NCBI GenBank assembly: GCA_934871445.1
Contig: CAKXBD010000142.1
Coordinates: 1-5,372 of the forward strand
Length of the DNA stretch: 5,372 nucleotides
Direction: 5' to 3'
Source: an uncultured bacterium
GTDB taxonomy: Bacteria; Bacillota; Clostridia; Christensenellales; Borkfalkiaceae
A model generated the notes under the pieces. The model saw only the letters and a list, made by a program, of their open reading frames with translations. It was not told the origin of the DNA and made no database searches. Shown in pieces: positions 1-5,372 of this stretch; the first letter of the stretch is position 1, and each line of letters begins with the position of its first letter. Both the position numbers and the translations under genes were made by a program.

Positions 1-437
1 CGTACATACATCGTATTTTCGTTACGCTCCAAAGTTCCCGCGTCCTTATAGACATGACAGGAACAAGAATCGGATAAAAATGTACCCGTATAAACTCTTC
101 CCCCGTCCGCATAAATACGGCAATATTCGCCGTCGAAAGTGGGGAGAATAGGTCCTCCCAAACGAGTAAAACGGATTTTTCCGTCGGCTGAAATGCTTCG
201 GACGAGGGCTCCCAATGTATCGACGTGTGCGGATACGGCAACCTTTTTCTTCCGATCGCTACCGGGAACGGAAACTTTTATCAACCGCTTATTCGATTCC
301 TTCGCCGCATAGCCGAGCGACGCAAGTATTTCCGTCAATTTTTGATTGATAGCCGCAGAAAATCCCGTGGGACTGTCTACGGACATAATTTCTTTCAGCG
401 TGGAAAGAATAAAACTCTTATAATTCTCCGCTTTCAT
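1..437 (-). CDS. M42-family metallopeptidase (aminopeptidase), N-terminal part, cut by window edge
   Basis: Only the first 145 complete codons are present; the frame is open through the left edge. The product resembles M42 family zinc/cobalt aminopeptidases, cytoplasmic enzymes that remove N-terminal residues from peptides, usually about 340-360 residues long. Visible marks are an early SVDSPTG segment (residues 19-25), the metal-binding AHVDTLG motif (His71, Asp73), a following LGGP segment (93-96), and a YTGTFLSDS stretch (116-124) leading to His128, where the family's inserted domain begins. The remaining metal ligands and the catalytic Glu pair lie outside the window, so activity cannot be judged. 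The ATG at 437 is chosen because AAAGGAG precedes it by 7 nt. There is no signal peptide. It lies just downstream of tRNA-Thr and its terminator, with no room for a separate promoter between them. The family call is firm; the substrate is unknown. Confidence 0.85.
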   Translation of the reverse strand, partial: MKAENYKSFILSTLKEIMSVDSPTGFSAAINQKLTEILASLGYAAKESNKRLIKVSVPGSDRKKKVAVSAHVDTLGALVRSISADGKIRFTRLGGPILPTFDGEYCRIYADGGRVYTGTFLSDSCSCHVYKDAGTLERNENTMYV

Positions 438-444
438 TTGCAAA

Positions 445-451
445 CTCCTTT
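445..451 (-). promoter_or_regulatory. Shine-Dalgarno site of the M42 peptidase
   Basis: AAAGGAG on the minus strand, 7 nt before the ATG at 437. It fixes the start of the peptidase and lies only 8 nt after the U-tract of the preceding tRNA terminator. Confidence 0.8.
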
Positions 452-459
452 CAGAAATG

Positions 460-491
460 AAAAAAGGAACGACGTGACGACACGTCGCTCC
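460..491 (-). terminator. Rho-independent terminator after tRNA-Thr
   Basis: On the minus strand an 11-bp stem (arms 481-491 and 466-476, one G-T pair) closes a TCGT tetraloop and is followed directly by six T (460-465). This is a textbook intrinsic terminator. It starts 8 nt after the encoded CCA of the tRNA and ends 8 nt before the Shine-Dalgarno site of the M42 peptidase. It should release most tRNA transcripts, with leakage probably supplying the peptidase mRNA (inference). Confidence 0.9.
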
Positions 492-499
492 GCTGATCA

Positions 500-575
<76 letters not shown>

Positions 576-645
576 AAAGGACTTTTTCGGGGGCAACGCT
601 CTCTCATATTCGGTACTTGCCTAATCCCGATTGAGTTACTACGTT

Positions 646-674
646 ATTATAGTTAAAAACGTCGTTATTGTCAA
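646..674 (-). promoter_or_regulatory. Consensus sigma-A promoter of the tRNA-Thr unit
   Basis: Perfect -35 TTGACA (669-674) and perfect -10 TATAAT (646-651), separated by exactly 17 nt. The bases just upstream, up to about 700, are rich in A and T tracts, as in an UP element. Transcription should start near 639, giving a leader of about 64 nt that RNase P would remove from the tRNA at 575. A full consensus match fits a stable-RNA gene that must be strongly expressed. I see no T-box or other threonine-sensing element in the leader; only a weak 5-bp pairing (617-621 with 592-596). Confidence 0.93.
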
Positions 675-737
675 GTCGAAAAAGGGTATTTTTTGAAAAT
701 TCCCGCAAAATTTTTTGCAAGACAATTTTATCCGATA

Positions 738-761
738 CCACCCGCCGTAAAAGGCGGGTGG
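738..761 (-). terminator. GC-rich stem-loop after the alpha-galactosidase, probable weak terminator
   Basis: A perfect 9-bp stem (CCACCCGCC at 738-746 with its complement at 753-761) closes a 6-nt loop, 8 nt past the stop codon of the alpha-galactosidase. The position suits a 3' end, but on the minus strand the stem is followed by TATCGGATAAAA rather than a T-run, so it is not a canonical intrinsic terminator. It may instead protect the mRNA 3' end. On the plus strand a TTTT follows 7 nt later, but no gene on that strand needs it. Confidence 0.5.
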
Positions 762-769
762 CGAAGGTT

Positions 770-2917
770 TTATTCCCGTATAAATTCTATTAAAAGAGAG
801 GAAAAATCCTTGTACTCCGGTTCGGCCAAAAAACCTTTATACATCAATTCGTCTCCATAATATTTTTTACCTGTCTCCGTATCCGTATAGAGAAAATTCG
901 CTTCAAGGTCTTTGAGTCGGATTTCAGGACGCGGCATATTAAAAGACGTCAATGCTCGGACAATGAGTACAAGCGCATGGCGCTTGTCTTTGGAAGTGAC
1001 TTGCCAAGCCGTCAGACTCCCGTCATACGCAGAACGCAAAACGGAAAAATCCCCTTTGCGAACGAGCATTTCCAAACGGTGATAACGCTCGATTTGATTT
1101 TTTATTTCTCCTTTTTCCTTATCGGAAAGTCGAGCGACATCGAGCTCGTAGCCAAACGTTCCGAACGTAGCAATATTCGCACGAGTGGAAAGCGGCGTTA
1201 TACGTCCTACCTGATGATTCGGACATATTGTGACATGCGCCCCGATGGCGCTGAGCGGATAACAAAGCGCGGTTCCCTCCTGAATTTGCAGGCGTTCGAT
1301 AGCGTCGGAATCGTCACTTGCCCATATTTGAGGAGAGTAACAGAGCATTCCTGCATCAAAGCGACCGCCTCCCCCCGAACAACCTTCAAATAACACGTGA
1401 GGATATTTTTCGGTTATAAATCCGAGGATATCGTAAAGACCGAGATAGTATCGATGGACGAATCCGGGCTCCGGAACCTCGGAAAGCGGGCGGTTCATGT
1501 CCCATTTAATATAGGAAATCTCCGCGGAAGAGAGCAATTTATCGAGGAAATCTTTAACAAAAGCGACCACTTCGGGATTTGTGAGATCGAGTACCTGCTG
1601 ATTTCGGGATAAAGCGGGTTCGCGGCGGGCACAGGAAATCGCAAAGTTCGGATTCTTTTCGGCGAGCTCGCTGCGGGGACTTATCATTTCCGGTTCTACC
1701 CAAATACCGAATTTCATTCCGAGCGCATTGATCTTTTTTGCCAATCCTCCCACTCCGTCGGGCAATTTTTCCAAATTGGGAGACCAGTCCCCCAAAGAGC
1801 ATGTATCATCGTTACGCTTACCGAACCAACCGTCGTCGAGGACAAACAGTTCTATCCCCGCCTCTTTCGCATGTTTTGCAATATTCAATAATTTCTGCTC
1901 ATCAAAGTCAAAATAAGTACTTTCCCAACTATTGATCAAGACGGGACGGGGAACATCCATAAATCTCTGCGGTAAAATATGTCCGTTGAGAAAATCGTGG
2001 TAACAATGCCCTACTCCGTTTAACCCCTCCGCGGAAAAGCCCAACAGACATTCGGGCGAAACAAAACTTTCTCCCGGTTTCAGTTCCCAAGCAAAATCCC
2101 CGTCATGGATTCCACACATCACCCGAATTCTATCATAAGGGTCCACATTCACTTGAAAACGATGATTTCCGCTATACACCAACATGAATCCCAAAACGTC
2201 GCCCTTATTTCTGTCCGTAGACCTGTCGCAAAGAGCAATAAAGGGATTGAGATAATGACTGCTTTCCCCCGTCATGCTTCCAATTTCGGAAATTCCCTGA
2301 TAAAGAGCGCGACGCTTGATTTTCCGTTCCTCCCCATACGTTCCGCCCAAAAAGACAAAATCCGTTTCCGAAGCATTTTTTCCCGCAATATCCAAAGAAC
2401 AGGAAAATACCTTTTCCAGCCTGAGCATATCTTTACCTGCGTTGATAATTTCTACGCTGCGCGCGATAACATCAGAATCGTCGAATACGGTATAAAAAAG
2501 TTTGACTTCGACCCCGTATGCCTCATCGGACAATACGACGACGAGAGTCTGACAATTTGCACCGTTGGCTTTGGAGGAGGGGAGTCCGAGTAAATCGGGC
2601 TTTCCCTCCCTGATTTCGTGACACTTATATTTGAACGAAAAAATCGCCGTTTTTCCCTTTTCGGACACTTTCAAAGCAGGGAGCTTCAAATCGATATAGC
2701 CGAAGGAAGGATATTCTTGGCACTCGCCCTCCAAAAACACTTTGTCGGAATTATAGGTATAAAAGGAACGATGCCATGCAGGATATGAAGTATAACTGTT
2801 TGGTTTCAGTTTTTTTCCAAAATAGTGGTGCAAGAGATATCCCGCTTTGTGAATCCGAAGAATATACGAAATATTTTTGCCTTGTAAATGGAGATATTCT
2901 CCCTGTTCGATAATCAT
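770..2917 (-). CDS. GH36 alpha-galactosidase
   Basis: Hydrolyses terminal alpha-1,6-linked galactose from melibiose, raffinose, stachyose or galactomannan fragments. There is no signal peptide, so it acts on imported sugars. With the start at 2917 it has 715 residues, normal for bacterial GH36 (about 720-750). Expected fold: N-terminal beta-sandwich (about 1-320), catalytic TIM barrel (320-640), C-terminal beta domain. Barrel motifs are NSWEST (329-334), LDDGWFGKR (360-368), WVEPEM (406-411), KWDMNR (471-476) with nucleophile Asp473, CSGGGGRFD (513-521), and the SDDSD cluster (534-538) expected to carry the acid/base Asp. All key residues are present. An in-frame ATG lies 13 codons upstream at 2956, but it sits in a hairpin loop without a good ribosome site, whereas GGAGGG precedes 2917 by 8 nt. 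It follows rny in the same direction; no transporter or regulator is adjacent. Exact sugar preference is unknown. Confidence 0.95.
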   Translation of the reverse strand: MIIEQGEYLHLQGKNISYILRIHKAGYLLHHYFGKKLKPNSYTSYPAWHRSFYTYNSDKVFLEGECQEYPSFGYIDLKLPALKVSEKGKTAIFSFKYKCHEIREGKPDLLGLPSSKANGANCQTLVVVLSDEAYGVEVKLFYTVFDDSDVIARSVEIINAGKDMLRLEKVFSCSLDIAGKNASETDFVFLGGTYGEERKIKRRALYQGISEIGSMTGESSHYLNPFIALCDRSTDRNKGDVLGFMLVYSGNHRFQVNVDPYDRIRVMCGIHDGDFAWELKPGESFVSPECLLGFSAEGLNGVGHCYHDFLNGHILPQRFMDVPRPVLINSWESTYFDFDEQKLLNIAKHAKEAGIELFVLDDGWFGKRNDDTCSLGDWSPNLEKLPDGVGGLAKKINALGMKFGIWVEPEMISPRSELAEKNPNFAISCARREPALSRNQQVLDLTNPEVVAFVKDFLDKLLSSAEISYIKWDMNRPLSEVPEPGFVHRYYLGLYDILGFITEKYPHVLFEGCSGGGGRFDAGMLCYSPQIWASDDSDAIERLQIQEGTALCYPLSAIGAHVTICPNHQVGRITPLSTRANIATFGTFGYELDVARLSDKEKGEIKNQIERYHRLEMLVRKGDFSVLRSAYDGSLTAWQVTSKDKRHALVLIVRALTSFNMPRPEIRLKDLEANFLYTDTETGKKYYGDELMYKGFLAEPEYKDFSSLLIEFIRE

Positions 2918-2925
2918 GCTAATTT

Positions 2926-2931
2926 CCCTCC
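2926..2931 (-). promoter_or_regulatory. Shine-Dalgarno site that sets the alpha-galactosidase start
   Basis: GGAGGG on the minus strand, 8 nt before the ATG at 2917. This favours 2917 over the in-frame ATG at 2956 and removes 13 residues from the longest reading frame. Confidence 0.85.
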
Positions 2932-2938
2932 GATAGGT

Positions 2939-2989
2939 AAAATTCCCTTTCCGCATGCTCTTTTATCTGCATTTACGGAAAGGGAATTT
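2939..2989 (-). terminator. Long inverted repeat between rny and alpha-galactosidase: rny terminator or attenuator
   Basis: Two perfect 14-bp arms (2940-2953 and 2976-2989, core TTCCCTTTCCG) flank 22 nt, inside which ATGC (2955-2958) and GCAT (2969-2972) can pair further. On the minus strand the second arm ends in TTTT (2939-2942), a short U-tract. It lies 44 nt past the rny stop codon, so the simplest reading is the rny terminator. It also lies 7 nt before the Shine-Dalgarno site of the alpha-galactosidase. No convincing -35/-10 pair is visible between rny and this gene (the best candidate, CTGAAC with a poor -10, is weak). The element may therefore control read-through into the galactosidase, or be a wide operator. 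That it is a strong hairpin is certain; its role is inferred. Confidence 0.6.
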
Positions 2990-3032
2990 CTACATATTTC
3001 TGTTTCCTTTTTAATAAGTTCAGCTGTTTTGG

Positions 3033-4655
3033 TTATTTTGCATATTCCACGCTGCGGAATTCGCGAATGACATTCACTTTGATTTGTCCCGGATATTCGA
3101 GCTCGGTTTCAATCTTTTTCGCAATATCTTTTGCAAGGAAAAGCGCCTGAGCGTCATCTACCTGTTCGGGCTTGACCATGACGCGGATTTCTCTTCCCGC
3201 CTGAATTGCATAACTCTTTTCCACGCCCGCAAAGCCGGAGGCGATTTCTTCGAGCTTTTCTAGTCTCTTGACGTAATTGGTACCCGTCTCCCTTCTGGCT
3301 CCAGGACGAGCGCCGGAAATCGCGTCGGCGGCTTGAATGAGGACAGCCTCTATCGTCTTAGGCTCCACATCGCCGTGATGCGCCATAATGGCGTTGACGA
3401 TATTCGCATTTTCCTTATATTTCTTGGCGAGATCCGCGCCGATTTGGATATGCGTGCCCTCCTGCTCCTGATCGACCGCTTTTCCGATATCGTGAAGAAG
3501 TCCCGCACGTTTGGCAAAATTGACGTCGAGGCCGAGTTCCGCGGCCATTTGACCGGCCAAAGTAGCCACTTCCATGGAATGTTTATAGACATTTTGACCA
3601 TAGCTGGTTCTGAATTTCAAACGGCCGATGAGCTTGATCAGTTCGGGATGAAGCCCGAAAATTCCCTGCTCAAACACGGCGGCTTCGCCCGCTTCTTTAA
3701 TTTGCAAATCGATTTCCTTAGAAACCTTTTCCACCGTCTCTTCAATTCTCGCAGGATGGATTCTGCCGTCGGCAATCAGCCGTTCCAACGAAATTTTTGC
3801 AATTTCTCTGCGCACGGGATCAAAGCCGGAAAGTATGACGACCTCGGGGGTATCGTCAATGATCAGTTCTATGCCCGTAGCGTTTTCGAGTGCACGGATA
3901 TTTCTCCCCTCGCGGCCGATAATGCGCGCCTTCATATCGTCATTGGGAAGCGGAACGACGGAGACTGTCAATTCCGAAGCCTGATCCGCCGCACATTTCT
4001 GAATAGCAAGCGCGATAATTTTCTTTGCATTGATGTCCGCTTCATCCTTCGCCTGCTGTTCCATATTGCGAACCTGCACAGCGACGTCATGGCGGGTAGA
4101 ATCGAGGATTTCCTCTGTCAAAAGGCGCTTGGCTTCCTCGCGGGTGAGCTGTGCGACCTTTTCGAGTTCCTGCACCATAAGCTCATGCTGGGAACTGATT
4201 TTTTCCTGTAATTTCTGAATCTCTTCTTCCTGTTTGAGTAGATTGCTTTTCTGCTGTTCCAAAGCCTCGGTCTTTTTATCGAGCGCGTCCTCTTTCTGCG
4301 TGATGCGCTGCTCCATTTTCTGGATTTCGGCCTTCTTTTCTTTGGTTTCGCGTTCAAACTCGTTTCTTAATTTTAAGTCCTGTTCCTTTGCTTCGAGCAG
4401 CGCTTCTTTCAAAGCCCGCCTGCTTTCCGCCTGCGCATCGGCCTTGATCTGGCCCGCCTCCGCCTCTGCATCGCCGATAATCTTGCGGACGCGTTCGCCC
4501 GCTTCGCCGACTTTCTTTTCGGTATTTTTCTTATAGATTGTATAACCTACAAAAGCGCCCGCTGCGGCAAATATCACTATTGCAGCGATCAACGCGCCGA
4601 TAAATACACCCGTGGATACGGAGAGAAACAGGACGCTCAAATTCACACCGTTCAT
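3033..4655 (-). CDS. rny: Ribonuclease Y (membrane-anchored endoribonuclease)
   Basis: RNase Y starts mRNA decay in many Gram-positive bacteria by endonucleolytic cleavage, and acts at the inner face of the membrane. The 540-residue product is complete and slightly longer than the 520 residues of the Bacillus subtilis protein. It has a hydrophobic N-terminal anchor (about 7-41), a long charged coiled coil rich in Glu, Lys and Gln (about 45-205), a KH RNA-binding domain with the GREG loop and GREGRNIR motif (247-254), and an HD metal-dependent domain with His359, the LLHDIG motif (His388, Asp389), MAHHGD (His426-His427) and Asp444 in QAADAISGARPGAR. The C-terminal segment is typical of the family. 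The ATG at 4655 has AGGAGG six nt upstream. It has its own promoter and leader, and the nadE terminator separates it from nadE. No defect is visible. Confidence 0.98.
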   Translation of the reverse strand: MNGVNLSVLFLSVSTGVFIGALIAAIVIFAAAGAFVGYTIYKKNTEKKVGEAGERVRKIIGDAEAEAGQIKADAQAESRRALKEALLEAKEQDLKLRNEFERETKEKKAEIQKMEQRITQKEDALDKKTEALEQQKSNLLKQEEEIQKLQEKISSQHELMVQELEKVAQLTREEAKRLLTEEILDSTRHDVAVQVRNMEQQAKDEADINAKKIIALAIQKCAADQASELTVSVVPLPNDDMKARIIGREGRNIRALENATGIELIIDDTPEVVILSGFDPVRREIAKISLERLIADGRIHPARIEETVEKVSKEIDLQIKEAGEAAVFEQGIFGLHPELIKLIGRLKFRTSYGQNVYKHSMEVATLAGQMAAELGLDVNFAKRAGLLHDIGKAVDQEQEGTHIQIGADLAKKYKENANIVNAIMAHHGDVEPKTIEAVLIQAADAISGARPGARRETGTNYVKRLEKLEEIASGFAGVEKSYAIQAGREIRVMVKPEQVDDAQALFLAKDIAKKIETELEYPGQIKVNVIREFRSVEYAK

Positions 4656-4660
4656 TTTGT

Positions 4661-4667
4661 GCCTCCT
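4661..4667 (-). promoter_or_regulatory. Shine-Dalgarno site of rny
   Basis: AGGAGGC on the minus strand, 5 nt before the ATG at 4655. The near-perfect match confirms the chosen start of RNase Y. Confidence 0.88.
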
Positions 4668-4671
4668 GCGG

Positions 4672-4733
4672 TTAAAATTTTAATAATAGATTTATCGATA
4701 AACGAATAAATTTCGCGGGAATTTTTGTTCCCG
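4672..4733 (-). repeat. Tandem inverted repeats in the rny leader
   Basis: Four symmetrical elements cover most of the 5' half of the leader, in transcription order. First is a hairpin with 6-bp arms CGGGAA/TTCCCG (4716-4733) and a 6-nt loop. Next are 4-bp arms CGAA/TTCG (4703-4715). Then come the perfect 12-bp palindromes TTTATCGATAAA (4691-4702) and TTAAAATTTTAA (4672-4683). The first three abut one another, and the last ends 4 nt before the Shine-Dalgarno site. Only the first hairpin has GC pairs enough to be stable by itself; the AT-rich palindromes may be chance. No T-run follows the hairpin, so it is not an intrinsic terminator. It matches no riboswitch that I recognise. Confidence 0.5.
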
Positions 4734-4759
4734 TCGTCATTATTTTTCTATCTGTTTTT

Positions 4760-4788
4760 ATTTTACAATATATTCGCGAAAAAGTCAA
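4760..4788 (-). promoter_or_regulatory. rny: Sigma-A promoter of rny
   Basis: -35 TTGACT (4783-4788) and -10 TAAAAT (4760-4765) with exactly 17 nt between them, each one base from consensus. Transcription should begin near 4753, leaving a leader of about 98 nt before the rny ATG. It lies downstream of the nadE terminator, so rny has its own transcription start. Confidence 0.85.
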
Positions 4789-4848
4789 TTGTTTGGGTCG
4801 AATTTATCACTTCGAATGTGAAATTATTTGGATTTTTTGTTTTTTATG

Positions 4849-4880
4849 AAAAAGTGGAAGGAACATTTTCCTCCCACTTC
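4849..4880 (-). terminator. Rho-independent terminator after nadE
   Basis: A 12-bp stem on the minus strand (arms 4868-4879 and 4852-4863, one G-T pair) closes an AATG loop, and the second arm runs into five T (4849-4853). It begins 40 nt past the nadE stop codon and precedes the rny promoter, so it cleanly separates the two units. On the plus strand the hairpin is followed only by CGCCTTTTAAC, so function in that direction would be weak. Confidence 0.85.
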
Positions 4881-4918
4881 GCCTTTTAACGATAAAAATA
4901 AACACTTTTAGATATTTT

Positions 4919-5372
4919 TCAGTGCATTGTTTCCAATTCTTCCAACCAAAGCTCGGCCGAAGCGTCCGAAGGCATACGCCAATCTCCGCGGGGAGAAAGC
5001 GTGACGGAACCGATTTTCACGCCGTCGGGAATACAGGAACGTTTGAATTGCTGAGAAAAAAACCGCCTATAAAAATTTTTCAGCCATTTTAACAGCGTTT
5101 TTTCGTCATAGGTTTTCCCGAACGCATATTTAGCAAGATAATAGACTTTTTTCGGAGTTTCTCCTAAACGGATTGCATGGTAGAGATAGAAGTCGTGCAA
5201 CTCGTAAGGTCCAATAATATCCTCCGTCTTTTGTGCGATTTTTCCTTCTTTATCGGGAGGAAGAAGTTCCGGAGAAATTTCCGTGGCGAGAATTGCTTCG
5301 AGTACTTTTTGAAGTTCTCCGCCCTTCCGCATTCCTTCGTATCGGACGAGATGCTTTACCAAGGTCTTGGGT
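4919..5372 (-). CDS. nadE: Glutamine-dependent NAD+ synthetase, C-terminal part, cut by window edge
   Basis: The last 150 residues and the TGA stop are present; the frame is open to the right edge. The enzyme carries out the final step of NAD+ synthesis, amidating nicotinic acid adenine dinucleotide with ATP in the cytoplasm, using ammonia from glutamine. The segment matches the end of the synthetase domain in the long, glutamine-hydrolysing form (about 640 residues): a PKTLVKHLVRY start at the edge, a SPELLPP segment (about 34-40 of the visible part), QKTEDIIGPYELHDFYLYH, then FKRSC, PDG, LSPRGDWRMPSDAS and a short acidic tail. This C-terminal arrangement is typical of the long form. The nitrilase-like glutaminase domain and the ATP-binding SGGxDS loop lie outside the window. 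A TTG codon at 5362 could be mistaken for a start, but homologous sequence continues upstream of it. Confidence 0.93.
   Translation of the reverse strand, partial: PKTLVKHLVRYEGMRKGGELQKVLEAILATEISPELLPPDKEGKIAQKTEDIIGPYELHDFYLYHAIRLGETPKKVYYLAKYAFGKTYDEKTLLKWLKNFYRRFFSQQFKRSCIPDGVKIGSVTLSPRGDWRMPSDASAELWLEELETMH

Noticed and set aside
576..640. Possible T-box riboswitch upstream of tRNA-Thr
   Set aside because: The conserved T-box sequence and specifier loop are absent, and T-boxes control synthetase or amino-acid genes rather than tRNA genes.
705..718. AT-rich imperfect palindrome upstream of the tRNA promoter, considered as an operator or terminator
   Set aside because: The arms are A and T tracts without perfect symmetry; it is more simply part of the AT-rich region upstream of the -35 box.
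977..1393. 138-codon plus-strand open frame opposite the alpha-galactosidase
   Set aside because: Antisense to the conserved barrel and C-terminal region of GH36, with no motif; a shadow frame.
2105..2593. 162-codon plus-strand open frame opposite the alpha-galactosidase
   Set aside because: Antisense to a fully conserved GH36 coding region, with no family resemblance; a shadow frame.
2917..2956. Longer N-terminus of the alpha-galactosidase starting at the upstream ATG (2956)
   Set aside because: The extra 13 residues do not look like GH36 sequence, the ATG lies in a hairpin loop, and the strong GGAGGG site serves the ATG at 2917.
3333..4211. 292-codon open frame on the plus strand opposite rny
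   Set aside because: It lies wholly antisense to a clear RNase Y, has no recognisable motif and no convincing ribosome site. It is explained by the codon composition of the rny strand.
4846..4911. Short plus-strand frame of 21 codons starting MKKWKEHF
   Set aside because: It overlaps the nadE terminator hairpin, lacks a Shine-Dalgarno site and has no promoter.

Overview
The window reads as ordinary chromosomal DNA of a Gram-positive bacterium of the phylum Bacillota, most likely a member of the Clostridia. The reasons are a full-length ribonuclease Y with its N-terminal membrane anchor, strong purine-rich Shine-Dalgarno sites, housekeeping promoters of near-perfect sigma-70/sigma-A type, a tRNA-Thr with an encoded CCA, and a GH36 alpha-galactosidase of the Bacillota type. 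The class-level assignment is inference from gene style, not a phylogenetic result.

Every recognised gene lies on the minus strand, so transcription runs from right to left. From the right edge the order is: the 3' part of nadE (glutamine-dependent NAD+ synthetase, running off the right end), a strong terminator, a sigma-A promoter with a roughly 98-nt leader, rny (RNase Y), a large inverted repeat, a GH36 alpha-galactosidase, a short GC-rich stem-loop, a consensus promoter driving tRNA-Thr(GGU), a textbook terminator, and the 5' part of an M42-family metallopeptidase running off the left end. No gap between genes exceeds 300 bases; the longest (4656-4918) holds the nadE terminator, the rny promoter and the rny leader.

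The genes do not form one pathway: NAD synthesis, mRNA decay, alpha-galactoside breakdown, a tRNA and peptide trimming. They look like consecutive, mostly separate transcription units. The alpha-galactosidase has no sugar transporter or regulator beside it in this window.

I found no new system, mobile element, CRISPR array or defence island. The points most worth a second look are regulatory. Terminator-like hairpins sit only 7-8 nt upstream of the Shine-Dalgarno sites of both the alpha-galactosidase and the M42 peptidase, with no clear promoter in between, so both genes may depend on read-through. The rny leader is built from back-to-back inverted repeats and could be a feedback site.
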